64,000 nucleotides of DNA from Candidatus Thiocaldithrix dubininis (GTDB lineage: Bacteria > Pseudomonadota > Gammaproteobacteria > Thiotrichales > Thiotrichaceae): positions 310,001 to 374,000 of the forward strand of contig CP124755.1 in NCBI GenBank assembly GCA_029972135.1, written 5' to 3'. Positions 1 to 10,058 of this stretch are shown piece after piece. The first letter of the stretch is position 1. Each line of letters begins with the position of its first letter. The translations under genes and the position numbers were made by a program. The notes under the pieces are model-generated. The model was not told the origin of the DNA, ran no database searches, and worked only from the letters and a program-made list of their open reading frames with translations.

Positions 1-1612
1 TACGAATCTTTTCTGTGGTTTCCATACCGCTCATACCCGGCATTTGAATATCCATTAAGATAATTGCGAATTGCTGATTTTCTAAGATTTCTAATGCCTT
101 AAAGCCATTGTCAACCAACGTTACTTGATAGCCTAATTTATTAAGTAAACCCTGTGCCACCATTTGATTAATCGGGTTATCTTCAACCACTAGAATCGTA
201 TGTGCTTGCGCTGAAATCTGATTAGTCGGTGATTTTTTAGGCGTGGTAATAGCAGTGGTTGGAATTGTAAAGTTTTTAATCGCGTGTAAGCCCTGTTTAA
301 TAGATTCGTGATTGGTTAACAACGCGTGTAACTTCTCTTGGGTAATGGGTTTTGACAGGCAACTACAACCTATTCCCGTAAACCCAATACTGCACTATGC
401 ACAACCGCCTGTGTGAGTTTGCGGCGTGAAATCACAGGTTTTAATCATGTAAGGCAGTTTGTGTAAACTTTTTAAGAAATCCTGAAAGTGTTGCTGTGTT
501 TCAGAGCTAAAATTAGTGTCTTGGAATAATAGCCACTCTATTTGATTTTGTTTAAGCCATTGCTTGGCGTCGAATAAATTATCAACTGCATACGCATTAG
601 CGCCAATATTGCGTAATTGTTGTACGACTAATTGTGCATGATGTAGCGGTTGCATGAGTACAAGGCAGTGCATGGCAAGGTTAGGTAAGGAAACGTTATG
701 TGCAACTGTGGGCATAATCGGTACATCAAACCAGAAAGTACTGCCTTGTTGTGGAATGCTGTGTACCCCAATTTTACCACCCATTAAATCGACTAAACGC
801 TGACAAATAACTAAACCCAAACCAGTACCCGAACTATTATGCTGATCGTGTTGATTGATTTGGCTGAAAGCATGAAATAAAGCATGTTGTTTATCTTCGG
901 GAATACCGATACCCGAGTCTTGAATTTCAATATGTAAGGTTTTGGTATTAGCGAGAGGTGCAATCCGAATAATAATCTGTCCTTTTGTGGTAAATTTGAT
1001 CGCATTACCAATCAAATTCAACAAAATTTGGCGCAAACGTAAGGCATCGCCAAACAAAATATTCGGAGTTTGTGGGTCGATTAATGCAAATAACTCTAGG
1101 TGTTTTTGGTTGGCAATGACCCATAGGGTTTCTAAAATACTGCTGATAGTATCATTGAGCTTAAATTCTTCTTGAATCAGGCTAAGCTTACCTGCATCCA
1201 GCCGTGAAATATCCAAAATATCGTTAATAATGCCTAACAATGCTTGGGCAGACTGTAAAATCGTATCAACTTGTCTTGCCTGATACGCCTCTAGCTCGGT
1301 ATCACGTAATAAGGTTGCCATACCGATAATACCGTTCATCGGTGTGCGTATTTCATGGCTCATGGTAGCGAGAAAGGTGCTTTTTGCCCGATTGGCGCTT
1401 AAGGCTTGATCACGCGCAATCACTAATTCATGGGTGCGATTGGCAACTTGAGCCTCTAATGAATTGGCTAATTCACGTAATTCTTGATTGGTGCGATACA
1501 GTTCTAAACTTTTTTCTTCTAATAATTGTTCGGCTTGCTGTCGCGCAAGGCGTTCGCGCTCCAAACGGCGTTGTAAGCGCTCAAGATCGGATAGCGGTGT
1601 CATAATGTTCAC
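1..1612 (-). pseudogene. Hybrid sensor histidine kinase, reading frame interrupted, runs off the left edge
   Basis: Cytoplasmic kinase with no membrane segment. A charged coiled coil (residues about 8-65) leads into a HisKA domain with phospho-acceptor His86 in SHEIRTP, a HATPase domain (N box NLIGNAIKF, then DSGIGI and GTGLGL), and the start of a receiver-like domain. The frame stops at a TAG at 395-397. Beyond it, the same frame is open again to position 1 and encodes LSKPITQEKL, a linker, then a true receiver with VVEDNP and the phospho-acceptor Asp in ILMDIQMPG. Between about 374 and 427 the +1 frame gives a more protein-like stretch ([14 protein letters not shown]), so two compensating single-base shifts are likelier than one nonsense change. 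The start overlaps the H-NOX-like gene by 32 bases (GTG at 1612, or ATG at 1603). Whether this is a real pseudogene or a sequence error cannot be told here. Confidence 0.8.
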
Positions 1613-2174
1613 TATTATTAGGTTGTTTGAGTTTTATTGTAAAAATAGCGTGGGTCGTTTTGTTAATAGACAAATCTTGAAGCAAGATAGTGGCGTCTGT
1701 ATGCCCAAAATGTTGTAAACCCGCTTCGAGTACCCCATAAATGGCATAAATCAGCGGTGCGGGTGAAGTGTAATCGACTAACAGCGTGTAATTATCCACG
1801 CGTTGGGTTTTAAAAGACGGGCGTTCGTCGTCGGGATAAAGTTTGAAGACTTCAAATCGCACATAATGATCCAAGTTTTCAAATAAGGTGAAAGGATCTT
1901 GAATCAGCAAATGGCGTTGTTGGCGTAAAAAAATCGGAAATAAGCGCTTAAATAAATGTCGCCCAAAAGCTTTGAGTATGTCTGGAATTGAAAGTTGAGT
2001 TATTTCTGCGTAACACTGCATCAAACTAACCATTTCTTCGTCGGAATAAGCACCGACAATGGTATAAGCCCCCTTAGATGGTAAATCAGCCGCTTCGATA
2101 ATGTCATCGACCATATTGACAGAGTATTGAGCTTCTACCATATGCAAAAATTCGGTAAAAAATATACCTTTCAT
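1581..2174 (-). CDS. H-NOX (HNOB) domain protein lacking the heme-ligand residues
   Basis: A 197-residue stand-alone protein with the H-NOX layout: MKGIFF start, FLHMVEAQ, G-x-Y loop, AFGRHLF (69-75) and [11 protein letters not shown] (111-121). Family members bind heme and sense NO or O2, and usually control a neighbouring kinase or cyclic-di-GMP enzyme. Aligning on EV-x-KLY puts Arg106 where the proximal heme histidine (Y minus 7) belongs. The YxSxR heme-propionate motif reads YTSPA (135-139), so its Arg is also missing. A His sits at 103, three residues earlier. The fold assignment is good; heme binding is doubtful. It lies directly upstream of, and overlaps, the sensor-less hybrid kinase, as expected for an H-NOX/HnoK-type pair. 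Confidence 0.85.
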   Translation of the reverse strand: MKGIFFTEFLHMVEAQYSVNMVDDIIEAADLPSKGAYTIVGAYSDEEMVSLMQCYAEITQLSIPDILKAFGRHLFKRLFPIFLRQQRHLLIQDPFTLFENLDHYVRFEVFKLYPDDERPSFKTQRVDNYTLLVDYTSPAPLIYAIYGVLEAGLQHFGHTDATILLQDLSINKTTHAIFTIKLKQPNNSEHYDTAIRS

Positions 2175-2288
2175 GCCTATCCTTTATAATAATTACTGTT
2201 AGACATAGATTTATTGGATAAATAATTATTCCACAATTAGTAAAATTTTTTTATTGGAATTTGTGAAATTTATAAAAAATATAAATAA

Positions 2289-2453
2289 CTAACGATCTGA
2301 GCTGGGTCGTGTTGGTGTGGTTCTAGGTTCAGCGCGTTGTTCATTAGCAGAGCGTGATTCCGCTGAGCGGGAAGTGGCTGTACGTGTTGAAGCAATGCGT
2401 GGACTTGCCTCACGTGGCATAGCTTTAGGTAAATCCGCTGGTGTTTGTGACAT
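2289..2453 (-). CDS. Small Ser/Arg/Thr-rich hypothetical protein
   Basis: I do not recognise this family. From ATG at 2453 it encodes 54 residues beginning MSQTPADLPKAM, followed by a low-complexity basic tail dominated by Ser, Arg, Thr, Ala and Pro with short S-R-S-A-type repeats. The start is chosen because AGGGA lies about 9 bases upstream; a longer reading from 2513 would run into glnE and has no such site. The gene sits 35 bases after the glnE stop and may be co-transcribed with it. The tail looks disordered and could bind nucleic acid, which is speculation. Confidence 0.5.
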   Translation of the reverse strand: MSQTPADLPKAMPREASPRIASTRTATSRSAESRSANEQRAEPRTTPTRPSSDR

Positions 2454-2488
2454 AAATGTTTTCCCTAATAAGCAGTAAGGCAAGGGCG

Positions 2489-5230
2489 CTAAGCGCCCAT
2501 AATGCTCAACCAAGTATGTTGTACATATTCACGCTCTTTAGCAAATTGGCTAATCGGCACTTTACTATCCAGTTCTTGCAAACTACGAGCGTGAATTTCA
2601 TCGCGTAAGACCCGATAAATGTCAGCCAGTGTGTCAGCTTGCTCGGCACTCAATAAACCAACTTGCTGTAAAGATTCCAATTGACGAATATTATCGCTCC
2701 AGCGAATCAGTTCAGGGTGGGCATGCGCATTCGCTAAAATTAAATACTGCACTATAAATTCAATATCGGTAATCCCACCCGGATCTTTTTTAAGGTTAAA
2801 GACTTTATTGCTATGCGTGCCTAAGGTATCCCACATTTTTTTGCGCATTTCAATGACTTCGCGGCGCACTTCAGCTTGGTCACGTGCTTGGCAAAGAATC
2901 TCACGGCGCGTGGCTTCAAATTGCTGCATTAAACTTTCGGTGCCTGTAATCGCTCGTGCTCTTAATAAGGCTTGATGTTCCCATACCCAAGCTTTTTCGG
3001 TTTGATAGGTTTGAAACGCTTTTAAACTACTAACCAATAAGCCTGACGCACCGCTTGGGCGTAAGCGCGTATCAGTTTCGTATAAGCGTCCGGCAGGGGT
3101 AAATGTGCTTAGGGTGTGAATAATACGTTGTGCAAGGCGTGCATAAAACACAGCATGCTCTAACGGCTTTTTGCCATTAGTTTGTTGTTCAGTACCTTGG
3201 CTATTGTGTAAGAAAATAATATCTAAATCTGAACCGTAACCCAGTTCTAAACCGCCCAGTTTGCCATAACCAATAATCGCAAACCCCGCTTTATGGGACT
3301 GCCCCTCTAATTGGTAATGTGGTTCGCCTGTTTGTGCGCATAGCGTGCGCCATACGTGTTGCCAACTTTCTTCTAACACAGCTTCCGCAATCCACGTTAA
3401 TTGATCGGAAACCTGCATTAATGGCAATACCCCAGTAATATCCGCCGCCGCTACGCGTAACACTTGCGCTTGTTTGAATTGACGCATACGTTCCATAACA
3501 TCGCCGGTGTCGTCTTCATCAATATGGCTTAATTCTTCACGTAAGGCTTTGCCCAATTGTTGTCGATCTAAGGGGGTATACAATTGGCGGGGATCAAGCA
3601 TTTGATCCAATAAAATAGGATGATCGGTGAGTTGGCTAGTAATCCATAAGCTTTCGCTGACCAAGCGGACAAATTGATCTAATGCCCCCGGGTTGTCCGC
3701 TAACATCGCAATATAACCCGAACGACTGGCAATTTTATTAATAATGCGTAGGCTGCGTTCTAAGGTTTGATCGGGCGTGGCAGTAGCGGCACAGGTGCTA
3801 AGCAATTGCGGCATTAAGCGATTTAAGCGACTACGCCCAATTTCGGTTAATGCGCCGTATAAGCGACCTGTACGCAACTCGTGTAAAGCTTGAGCGGCGC
3901 TATCCGTTTGTTTAAAGCCTAAATTTTGTAATACCTGTTGTGCTTGAGTTAAGGCAACTGTGCCTTCCCAGACATCATTGACCGATGGGTCGTGTTTGCG
4001 CTCGTCACCTTCCACGCGGAATACCCGTTGAAAAATAGCGGCAACGGCTTCTTGATGCCAAGTAAGTTCTGCTTTAAAGCTAAGCCAATCAGCAAATCCC
4101 ATACTGACCGCCAAGGCAGCTTGGCGCTGGGCTTCTGTGGGTAAGGAATGGGTTTGCTCATCATTCCACATTTGCAAACGGTTTTCGGTACGGCGTAAAA
4201 AATGATAAGCCGTGCGTAAGGTGCTCTCTTCAGTCGGCGTAATTAACGCGTGTTTGAGTAATACCGTAAGGGTTTCTAATAAATTGCGGGTACGAAGTTC
4301 TGGAATTCGTCCGCCGCGCATTAGTTGAAAGACTTGCGCTGTAAATTCAATTTCCCGAATGCCGCCAGTACCCAGTTTAACATCTTGAAACTTGCCGCGC
4401 CGTTCGGCTTCACGATTGATCATGGCTTTCATATCGCGTAATTGTTCGACTGCGCCATAATCCAAATAACGCCGATAAACAAACGGGCGTAACCGTTCCA
4501 TTAATTCTTTGCCTGCCGCTTGATCACCCGCCATCACCCGCGCTTTCACCAAAGCATACCGTTCCCATTCACGCCCGTGGGTTTCGTAATAACCTTCCAT
4601 CGCGTCAAACGATAAGGCTAAAGCGCCTACTTCACCGAATGGGCGTAGCCGCATATCCACTCGATAGCCAAAGCCATCGCCCGTCGTTTGCCCTAATAAA
4701 CCAATTAAGCGCTGCCCCACGCGAGTAAAAAAGGTTTGATTATCCAGACTGCGTTTGCCATCGGTTTCGCCGTTTTCGGGAAAGGCAAAAATCATATCAA
4801 TATCTGAGGAGAAATTAAGTTCGCGCCCACCTAATTTACCCATACCCAATACCACCATGTGTTGGGCTTCGCCACTATGACTACGCGGTGTACCGTGTTT
4901 GGCAACTAATTCTTTATAGGACCAATTTAAGGCGGCATCCACTAACGCATCGGCTAAATCTGAGGTCGTGCGTAAGCTTTCGACTAGTTCGGCTTGCCCA
5001 CTTAAATCACGCCAAGCAATGCGCACGCTTTCCCGATGACGAATTTGCCGTACAGCGCGTAATACTTCGTCGTGGTTGACTAAGGGGGCAATTTCCGCTG
5101 CTACCTTAGCGACTAATTCCGCCTCGGCATAGGGGTAACTGGCTTCACAATAAACTTGCCATTCGGGATGACGCTCTAATTGAAATTGCACATAAGGACT
5201 AGCGGCGAGAATCGTATCAATCGTCGGCAT
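2489..5230 (-). CDS. glnE: Bifunctional glutamine synthetase adenylyltransferase / adenylyl-removing enzyme
   Basis: GlnE adds AMP to, and removes it from, a Tyr of glutamine synthetase in response to PII, tuning nitrogen assimilation in the cytoplasm. The 913-residue protein has the two nucleotidyltransferase halves: GMGKLGGRELNFSSDID at about 129-145 (Asp143 and Asp145 as metal ligands) and GYGKLGGLELGYGSDLD near residue 650. The deadenylylase half is N-terminal and the adenylylase half C-terminal. Length is slightly below the roughly 945 residues of E. coli GlnE, the difference lying mainly at the N-terminus. It stands alone between two signalling gene pairs; no PII or glutamine synthetase gene is in the window. 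Confidence 0.97.
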   Translation of the reverse strand: MPTIDTILAASPYVQFQLERHPEWQVYCEASYPYAEAELVAKVAAEIAPLVNHDEVLRAVRQIRHRESVRIAWRDLSGQAELVESLRTTSDLADALVDAALNWSYKELVAKHGTPRSHSGEAQHMVVLGMGKLGGRELNFSSDIDMIFAFPENGETDGKRSLDNQTFFTRVGQRLIGLLGQTTGDGFGYRVDMRLRPFGEVGALALSFDAMEGYYETHGREWERYALVKARVMAGDQAAGKELMERLRPFVYRRYLDYGAVEQLRDMKAMINREAERRGKFQDVKLGTGGIREIEFTAQVFQLMRGGRIPELRTRNLLETLTVLLKHALITPTEESTLRTAYHFLRRTENRLQMWNDEQTHSLPTEAQRQAALAVSMGFADWLSFKAELTWHQEAVAAIFQRVFRVEGDERKHDPSVNDVWEGTVALTQAQQVLQNLGFKQTDSAAQALHELRTGRLYGALTEIGRSRLNRLMPQLLSTCAATATPDQTLERSLRIINKIASRSGYIAMLADNPGALDQFVRLVSESLWITSQLTDHPILLDQMLDPRQLYTPLDRQQLGKALREELSHIDEDDTGDVMERMRQFKQAQVLRVAAADITGVLPLMQVSDQLTWIAEAVLEESWQHVWRTLCAQTGEPHYQLEGQSHKAGFAIIGYGKLGGLELGYGSDLDIIFLHNSQGTEQQTNGKKPLEHAVFYARLAQRIIHTLSTFTPAGRLYETDTRLRPSGASGLLVSSLKAFQTYQTEKAWVWEHQALLRARAITGTESLMQQFEATRREILCQARDQAEVRREVIEMRKKMWDTLGTHSNKVFNLKKDPGGITDIEFIVQYLILANAHAHPELIRWSDNIRQLESLQQVGLLSAEQADTLADIYRVLRDEIHARSLQELDSKVPISQFAKEREYVQHTWLSIMGA

Positions 5231-5299
5231 TATTATTGTCTCAATGGTGGTTTTAGCCGAATTATAAAGTGCTGGCTTAAATGGGGGAAATGATGTTTA

Positions 5300-6946
5300 T
5301 TAGCTAATCTGCAATTGCTCTAACACATTTAATAAATCTTGAGCATTAAACGGTTTACTTAAAAAGCCATTTATCCCTGCATCCAAGCAACGCTGCTTAT
5401 CCACTTCACGCGCATTTGCGGTCAGGGCAATAATCGGTGTAGCGAAACGATGTGTACTTTGTTCCAGTTGGCGAATTTTGATCGTGGCTTCAATGCCATC
5501 CATAATCGGCATTTGCATATCCATTAAAATAACTTGTGGCTTATTTTGTTGCCAATGATGAATCGCTTGCTGCCCATTTTCCGCAACTTCCACCTGATGC
5601 CCGACCTTATGTAATAAGTGTAAAGCCAGCATTTGATTAATCGGATTATCTTCCGCTAATAAAATATGCAGGGGGCGCTTACTTACATCTAAGGTCGTGG
5701 GGTTAGTTATGGGTTTATGAAGCGTTTGCAAGTTGCGTTTAAAGGGCAAACTAAAATGAAAAATACTGCCTTTGCCTAATGTGCTTTCTACTCGCAACTC
5801 GCCTCCCATCATTTTTACCAGTTGTGAGGAAATTGCCAAGCCTAAGCCTGTACCGCCATAACGCCGATTAATTGACGAGTCAGCCTGTTGAAAAGGCTGA
5901 AAAATTGCCACTTGTTTATCTAAGGCTATACCAATGCCCGTATCCCGTACGGCAATTAATAGCACGGTTTGTTCTTGCTCTGTTGTATCGCTTTGTAGAC
6001 TAATATTCAGACAGACGTCGCCCGTTTCTGTGAACTTAATTGCATTGCCTAATAAATTCAGCAGAATTTGCTGTAAGCGTCCCGCATCGCCCTCTAACTC
6101 ATCCGGTATGTGCGGGTTAATTTTCCAATGCAGCACTAAACCTTTTTCTTTAGCGCGTACTGTGAGTGGATTGCAGGTGCTTTGTACTAATTCTTTTAAG
6201 CGGAAGGGAGCACTCACTAAAGATAATGTACCCGCTTCCATGCGTGAGAAATCGAGGATTTCATTAATAATGGTCAACAATGAATTCGATGAGCTTTTAA
6301 TCATCTGTAAGTAATCACGTTGTATACCATTTAAATTATCGCTATACAGCATGAGATCCGTTAAACCGATGACGCCATTCATGGGTGTGCGAATTTCATG
6401 GCTAATCATGGCAAGAAAATCATCCTTGGCTTTATTGGCTTGCTCCGCTAATTCCTTAGCGTGTAATGCTGCTTGGCGCATGACTTCCACGTATTCATGT
6501 TGCACACAGGCTAAGCAAGCCGTTTCTAAACGCTTCAAAATGGGTTCTAGTGCTAATAATTGCGCCTGTGAAAATTCTGCCTGACGGGTCAATACCAATA
6601 AGCCGCTTTGCCCAATCGGTAGTAAGTGGTAGAAATTGGTTTCAACGTTTAAACATTCACCTGGGACTTTCAACAAAGTGGGCTGTTGGCTAAGTGTGGT
6701 AATACGTGCCACTAATGACGGCACAGTAGTGCTTAAACGGTGTTTTAATTGTGGATAGCAATAAGTGGGTTCATCAATGGGCTGCGTGGGCAGTTGCGAA
6801 TATAACCACAGATAGCCGCTGCGACAGTGTAATAGTTTTAAGGCAGAGGGCAAAAATTTACGCAACATGCCTTGTAGCGTTAAATCTTGTCCAATCAATA
6901 AGGCTAGCGCATATTGTACTGAAATTAATTGCATAGCTGCATTCAT
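5300..6946 (-). CDS. Hybrid sensor histidine kinase with C-terminal receiver
   Basis: A 548-residue soluble kinase. An N-terminal region of about 150 residues resembles a GAF-type module but is too weak to name. HisKA follows with His183 in ISHEIRTP, then HATPase motifs [15 protein letters not shown] and GGTGLGL, and a receiver (about 426-545) with AEDNP and phospho-acceptor Asp476 in LMDMQMP. No membrane segment is visible. Its start overlaps the stop of the FIST gene by 4 bases (ATGA), so the two are translationally coupled and the FIST protein is the likely input module. The output regulator is not nearby, so phosphotransfer probably goes through an HPt protein elsewhere (inference). Confidence 0.93.
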   Translation of the reverse strand: MNAAMQLISVQYALALLIGQDLTLQGMLRKFLPSALKLLHCRSGYLWLYSQLPTQPIDEPTYCYPQLKHRLSTTVPSLVARITTLSQQPTLLKVPGECLNVETNFYHLLPIGQSGLLVLTRQAEFSQAQLLALEPILKRLETACLACVQHEYVEVMRQAALHAKELAEQANKAKDDFLAMISHEIRTPMNGVIGLTDLMLYSDNLNGIQRDYLQMIKSSSNSLLTIINEILDFSRMEAGTLSLVSAPFRLKELVQSTCNPLTVRAKEKGLVLHWKINPHIPDELEGDAGRLQQILLNLLGNAIKFTETGDVCLNISLQSDTTEQEQTVLLIAVRDTGIGIALDKQVAIFQPFQQADSSINRRYGGTGLGLAISSQLVKMMGGELRVESTLGKGSIFHFSLPFKRNLQTLHKPITNPTTLDVSKRPLHILLAEDNPINQMLALHLLHKVGHQVEVAENGQQAIHHWQQNKPQVILMDMQMPIMDGIEATIKIRQLEQSTHRFATPIIALTANAREVDKQRCLDAGINGFLSKPFNAQDLLNVLEQLQIS

Positions 6947-8112
6947 GCCGCATTTGCCTCTGCTTGTTTTATCATGCCTAGCACTAAGGTTTTATTTAAG
7001 AATTCCAAACAAACATTACCAGGATCGGCAATCTCACCCACAGTTAATGCACCGATTAATGGTATTTGTGCAGGCAAATGCTGGCGCAGTGTTGCCAGTT
7101 CTTGTTGTGCGGTTTCGGCTAAAAATAAAATACGACCAATACAAGAAAATAATAAACCTAAGCGATAGGGCGGCGGGTCTGTTTGTGCCATTAATGCATT
7201 TAAACAGCGATCCGTAGCGTCTAATAAATCGGTAGGGGTAGCTTGCATGATATACAGCATGTGATTGGTGGGTACTGCACCGGCGCAGATAATGCTACCG
7301 TTTTCAGTGTATAAAGGCTCACGTAGGGTAATCTCCCCTTGCAGACGCGCTAAGCCTAAACAGTAAGCTTGGAAAAATGGTTTAAAGACATCGCTTTCCG
7401 GGTTGAACTGTAAGCCGCAATCTAAGGCAACGGCTTCACTGAAGATTTCTAAGGCAGGGCGGTAGTTTAAGCTGGTAATGACATTTTCATCTGAACCTGT
7501 AATAACAAAGGGCCCCGCGATTTTGCGCCAACCATGTTCAATAGTGATTTGTACAGGTTGTGTAATGCGTACTAGTAAGGCGCTATCGATCAATAAGCCT
7601 TGGTTGCTAAAAAGACAAGGTTGATGAGAAAAATCGGTAAAACCCGCGCCACCTCCCATATATTGACACTGCATATCGCCGGTTAACTCGTATAAGTTAT
7701 CCAGCAAAGTCATTAGATTTTGACTACAAGCATCGACCAATAATAACAAGGTATCGTTAGGCGTAACCGTGTCAGTATACGGTTGCAAACTGGCTAGAAA
7801 GTCTGGCGCGGTTGCCGATACCTCTTGTAAGCAAAAGCTACTGGCGACACCGGGTAGGCTACACACAATACTGCCGCGCTCAATTAATGCATCTTCGAGA
7901 ATTAAACCGGGGTATAAACCGCCAAATATAGGAATGCTTAAGCGCTGTAAATACTGATTTAAGCTAACCGGCTCATAACTGAGGTTGTTGCAACTCAAAA
8001 CCAGTAAATGTTTTGCACCGTCTTGAATAGCCGTATCAATACAATGGGTTAAGCCTGCAAATGTGCCACTGTGCTCTATATAGAGCTTGGGAATAGAAGG
8101 ATTAGAATTCAA
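6943..8112 (-). CDS. FIST N and C domain sensory protein
   Basis: A 389-residue soluble protein matching the FIST family (FIST_N then FIST_C). This family was proposed as a stand-alone or fused ligand-sensing module of signal transduction, with amino acids suggested as ligands. Recognisable features are the HLLVLSCN and IFGGLYPG strands in the first half, [12 protein letters not shown] in the middle, and a C-terminal half ending in [16 protein letters not shown]. No enzyme motif or membrane segment is seen. Its ATGA overlap with the downstream hybrid kinase makes a sensor/kinase pair very likely. The gene diverges from the D-amino-acid transaminase gene across 183 bases. The ligand is unknown. 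Confidence 0.85.
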   Translation of the reverse strand: MNSNPSIPKLYIEHSGTFAGLTHCIDTAIQDGAKHLLVLSCNNLSYEPVSLNQYLQRLSIPIFGGLYPGLILEDALIERGSIVCSLPGVASSFCLQEVSATAPDFLASLQPYTDTVTPNDTLLLLVDACSQNLMTLLDNLYELTGDMQCQYMGGGAGFTDFSHQPCLFSNQGLLIDSALLVRITQPVQITIEHGWRKIAGPFVITGSDENVITSLNYRPALEIFSEAVALDCGLQFNPESDVFKPFFQAYCLGLARLQGEITLREPLYTENGSIICAGAVPTNHMLYIMQATPTDLLDATDRCLNALMAQTDPPPYRLGLLFSCIGRILFLAETAQQELATLRQHLPAQIPLIGALTVGEIADPGNVCLEFLNKTLVLGMIKQAEANAA

Positions 8113-8184
8113 AATAGCCGCCCAATTTTTTATTCTTTATTGGTTATGTATATATTTTATGCTACAGCAAATGGCTAGGCATTG

Positions 8185-8201
8185 GGAAATTTAAAATTTC
8201 C
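8185..8201. repeat. 17-bp palindrome between divergent genes
   Basis: Two 8-base arms (GGAAATTT and AAATTTCC) around a single central A, lying between the divergently transcribed FIST operon and the transaminase gene. The size and position suit an operator, but no regulator is encoded next to it. The surrounding 183 bases are A+T-rich and I could not fix a convincing promoter on either strand. Confidence 0.4.
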
Positions 8202-8295
8202 AACAATTAACGTCTATATCTCTATTCAGGTGCAAGGCGGATAATTCGCCGCACACTGCTACATTTATAAAATTTAGGCAAACTTAGAGGTAACT

Positions 8296-9153
8296 ATGAG
8301 CCGTACCGTGTATGTGAATGGTGAATATATTGATGAAACAAATGCCAGCTTGTCGATTTTTGATCGCGGCTTATTATTTGCAGATAGTGTGTATGAAGTC
8401 AGTTCCGTCTTACAAGGCAAGCTAATTGATAATGCTGCACATCTTGCCCGTTTACAACGCTCATTAGCCGCGCTCAATATGGATTTGCCCGTATCATTAG
8501 AGACCTTACAGCAAATTCAAACTCGCTTGGTGCAAGCCAATCAACTGCAAGAAGGCATTGTTTATATTCAAGTAACGCGGGGTGCGAGTGCTGAGCGCAG
8601 TTTTGCGATACCCAGCGATATTAGCGCCAGCCTTATTGTATTCACGCAAACGGCTAATTTAATGCATAGCCCGTTAGCCGAGCACGGTATTAAGGTGATT
8701 ACAGTGGAAGATATACGTTGGCAACGCCGCGATATTAAAACCACCATGTTATTGCCTGCTTCCTTAGCCAAACAACAAGCAATTAATGCGGGGGCGGACG
8801 ACGCGTGGTTAGTCAGTGGGGGTTATGTGAATGAAGGCTCAGCCAACAATGCGTTTATCATTACCCAAGAGAATAGCCTTGTAACTCGCCCTTTGGATCA
8901 GCAAATTCTACACGGTATTACGCGGGCAGCCGTGTTGCAGTTAGCCCAAGAACAGGCATTAACCTTAGAAGAACGCGCTTTTACAGTGCAAGAAGCTTAT
9001 CAAGCGAAAGAAGCGTTTAGTACGGGGGCATCGGCGTTTGTATTGCCCGTAGTAGCAATTGATGGGCATGTATTAGGTGATGGTAAACCGGGAGTATTAA
9101 CTCGACGCTTACGCCAGCTTTATATGGAACAGGCATTAGCAACCGCAGGTTAA
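8296..9153 (+). CDS. dat: D-amino-acid transaminase (class IV PLP aminotransferase)
   Basis: A 285-residue fold-type IV PLP enzyme that interconverts D-amino acids and 2-oxo acids, supplying D-Glu or D-Ala for peptidoglycan. The start MSRTVYVNGEY, the FDRGLLFADSVYEV segment (22-36) and the PLP Lys148 in DIKTTMLLP match D-alanine transaminases; the distal substrate-loop sequence also fits that group better than BCAT or ADC lyase. A purine-rich site (TTAGAGG) precedes the ATG. The stop is 2 bases before the ROK kinase gene, so the two form an operon. A branched-chain or generic D-amino-acid specificity cannot be excluded. Confidence 0.88.
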   Translation: MSRTVYVNGEYIDETNASLSIFDRGLLFADSVYEVSSVLQGKLIDNAAHLARLQRSLAALNMDLPVSLETLQQIQTRLVQANQLQEGIVYIQVTRGASAERSFAIPSDISASLIVFTQTANLMHSPLAEHGIKVITVEDIRWQRRDIKTTMLLPASLAKQQAINAGADDAWLVSGGYVNEGSANNAFIITQENSLVTRPLDQQILHGITRAAVLQLAQEQALTLEERAFTVQEAYQAKEAFSTGASAFVLPVVAIDGHVLGDGKPGVLTRRLRQLYMEQALATAG

Positions 9154-9155
9154 GT

Positions 9156-10058
9156 ATGCACATTGGTATTGATTTAGGTGGAACGAAAATTGAAGCCTTG
9201 TTATTAGACACAACAGGGCAAGCCCTCTGGCGTAAACGGGTTGCTACACCACAAGGGCAATATCAAGCCACGCTTGAAAGCTTACAAGCTTTAGTGCTGG
9301 AAGCTGAAAAAGTAGCAGGGCAGACGTGTAGCGTAGGTCTCGGTACACCCGGCGCAATTTCACCCGCCACGGGTTTAATGAAAAACTCTAATTCCACGGT
9401 ATTAAATGGCAAACCGTTTAAAGCCGATTTGGAGCAACTGTTACAGCGCTCGTTGGCAATAGCCAATGATGCCAATTGCTTTGCCTTATCTGAAGCCACC
9501 GATGGCGCGGCAGCGGGTGCAAGCGTGGTGTTTGGTGTCATTGTCGGCACGGGAACAGGGGCTGGCGTAGTAGTAAATGGCAATGTCTTGCTAGGTGCAA
9601 ATGCCATTGCGGGTGAATGGGGGCATAATCCCTTGCCTTGGCCAACCCCAACGGAGTTAGCAGGCAAGCCTTGTTATTGTGGTAAACAAGGTTGTATTGA
9701 GATGTGGCTATCCGGGCCTAGTTTTGAAGCACAATATACTGCGTTAAGTGGTGAAGTGCTTAAAGCCGAGCAGATTGTCGCGCTTGCTGCACAACAAGCA
9801 ATGGCTGAACAGGTTGTACAAGCTTATAGCAGGCGCTTAGCCAAAAGCCTTGCGCATGTTATCAACATACTCGACCCCGATGTGATTGTGTTAGGCGGCG
9901 GTTTGTCGAATATTCAACGTTTATATACCGATGTGCCTAAGCTCTGGGGTGAGTACGTATTTTCAGACCACGTTAGCACTCGCCTTGTACCACCGTACTA
10001 CGGCGACGCCAGCGGGGTACGCGGAGCCGCGTGGTTAGGCGCTCAACTTCCGCGATAA
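9156..10058 (+). CDS. mak: ROK-family sugar kinase, probable fructokinase
   Basis: A 300-residue ROK kinase. It has the ATP loop IGIDLGGTKIE (3-13), catalytic Asp105 in NDANC, the GTGTGAG loop (131-137), and the zinc site made by His157 with Cys173, Cys175 and Cys180 (CYCGKQGC). The segments NSTVLNGKPF, AGEWGHNPLPWP and SLAHVINILDPDVIVLGGG closely follow E. coli Mak, which phosphorylates fructose, so fructokinase is favoured over N-acetylglucosamine kinase. It lies 2 bases after dat. Its 3' end overlaps by 16 bases the end of the convergent uncharacterised gene. Confidence 0.9.
   Translation: MHIGIDLGGTKIEALLLDTTGQALWRKRVATPQGQYQATLESLQALVLEAEKVAGQTCSVGLGTPGAISPATGLMKNSNSTVLNGKPFKADLEQLLQRSLAIANDANCFALSEATDGAAAGASVVFGVIVGTGTGAGVVVNGNVLLGANAIAGEWGHNPLPWPTPTELAGKPCYCGKQGCIEMWLSGPSFEAQYTALSGEVLKAEQIVALAAQQAMAEQVVQAYSRRLAKSLAHVINILDPDVIVLGGGLSNIQRLYTDVPKLWGEYVFSDHVSTRLVPPYYGDASGVRGAAWLGAQLPR

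Noticed and set aside
2454..2513. N-terminal extension of the Ser/Arg-rich protein into glnE
   Set aside because: The start at 2453 has a good ribosome site, while the extension would overlap glnE and adds unrelated residues.
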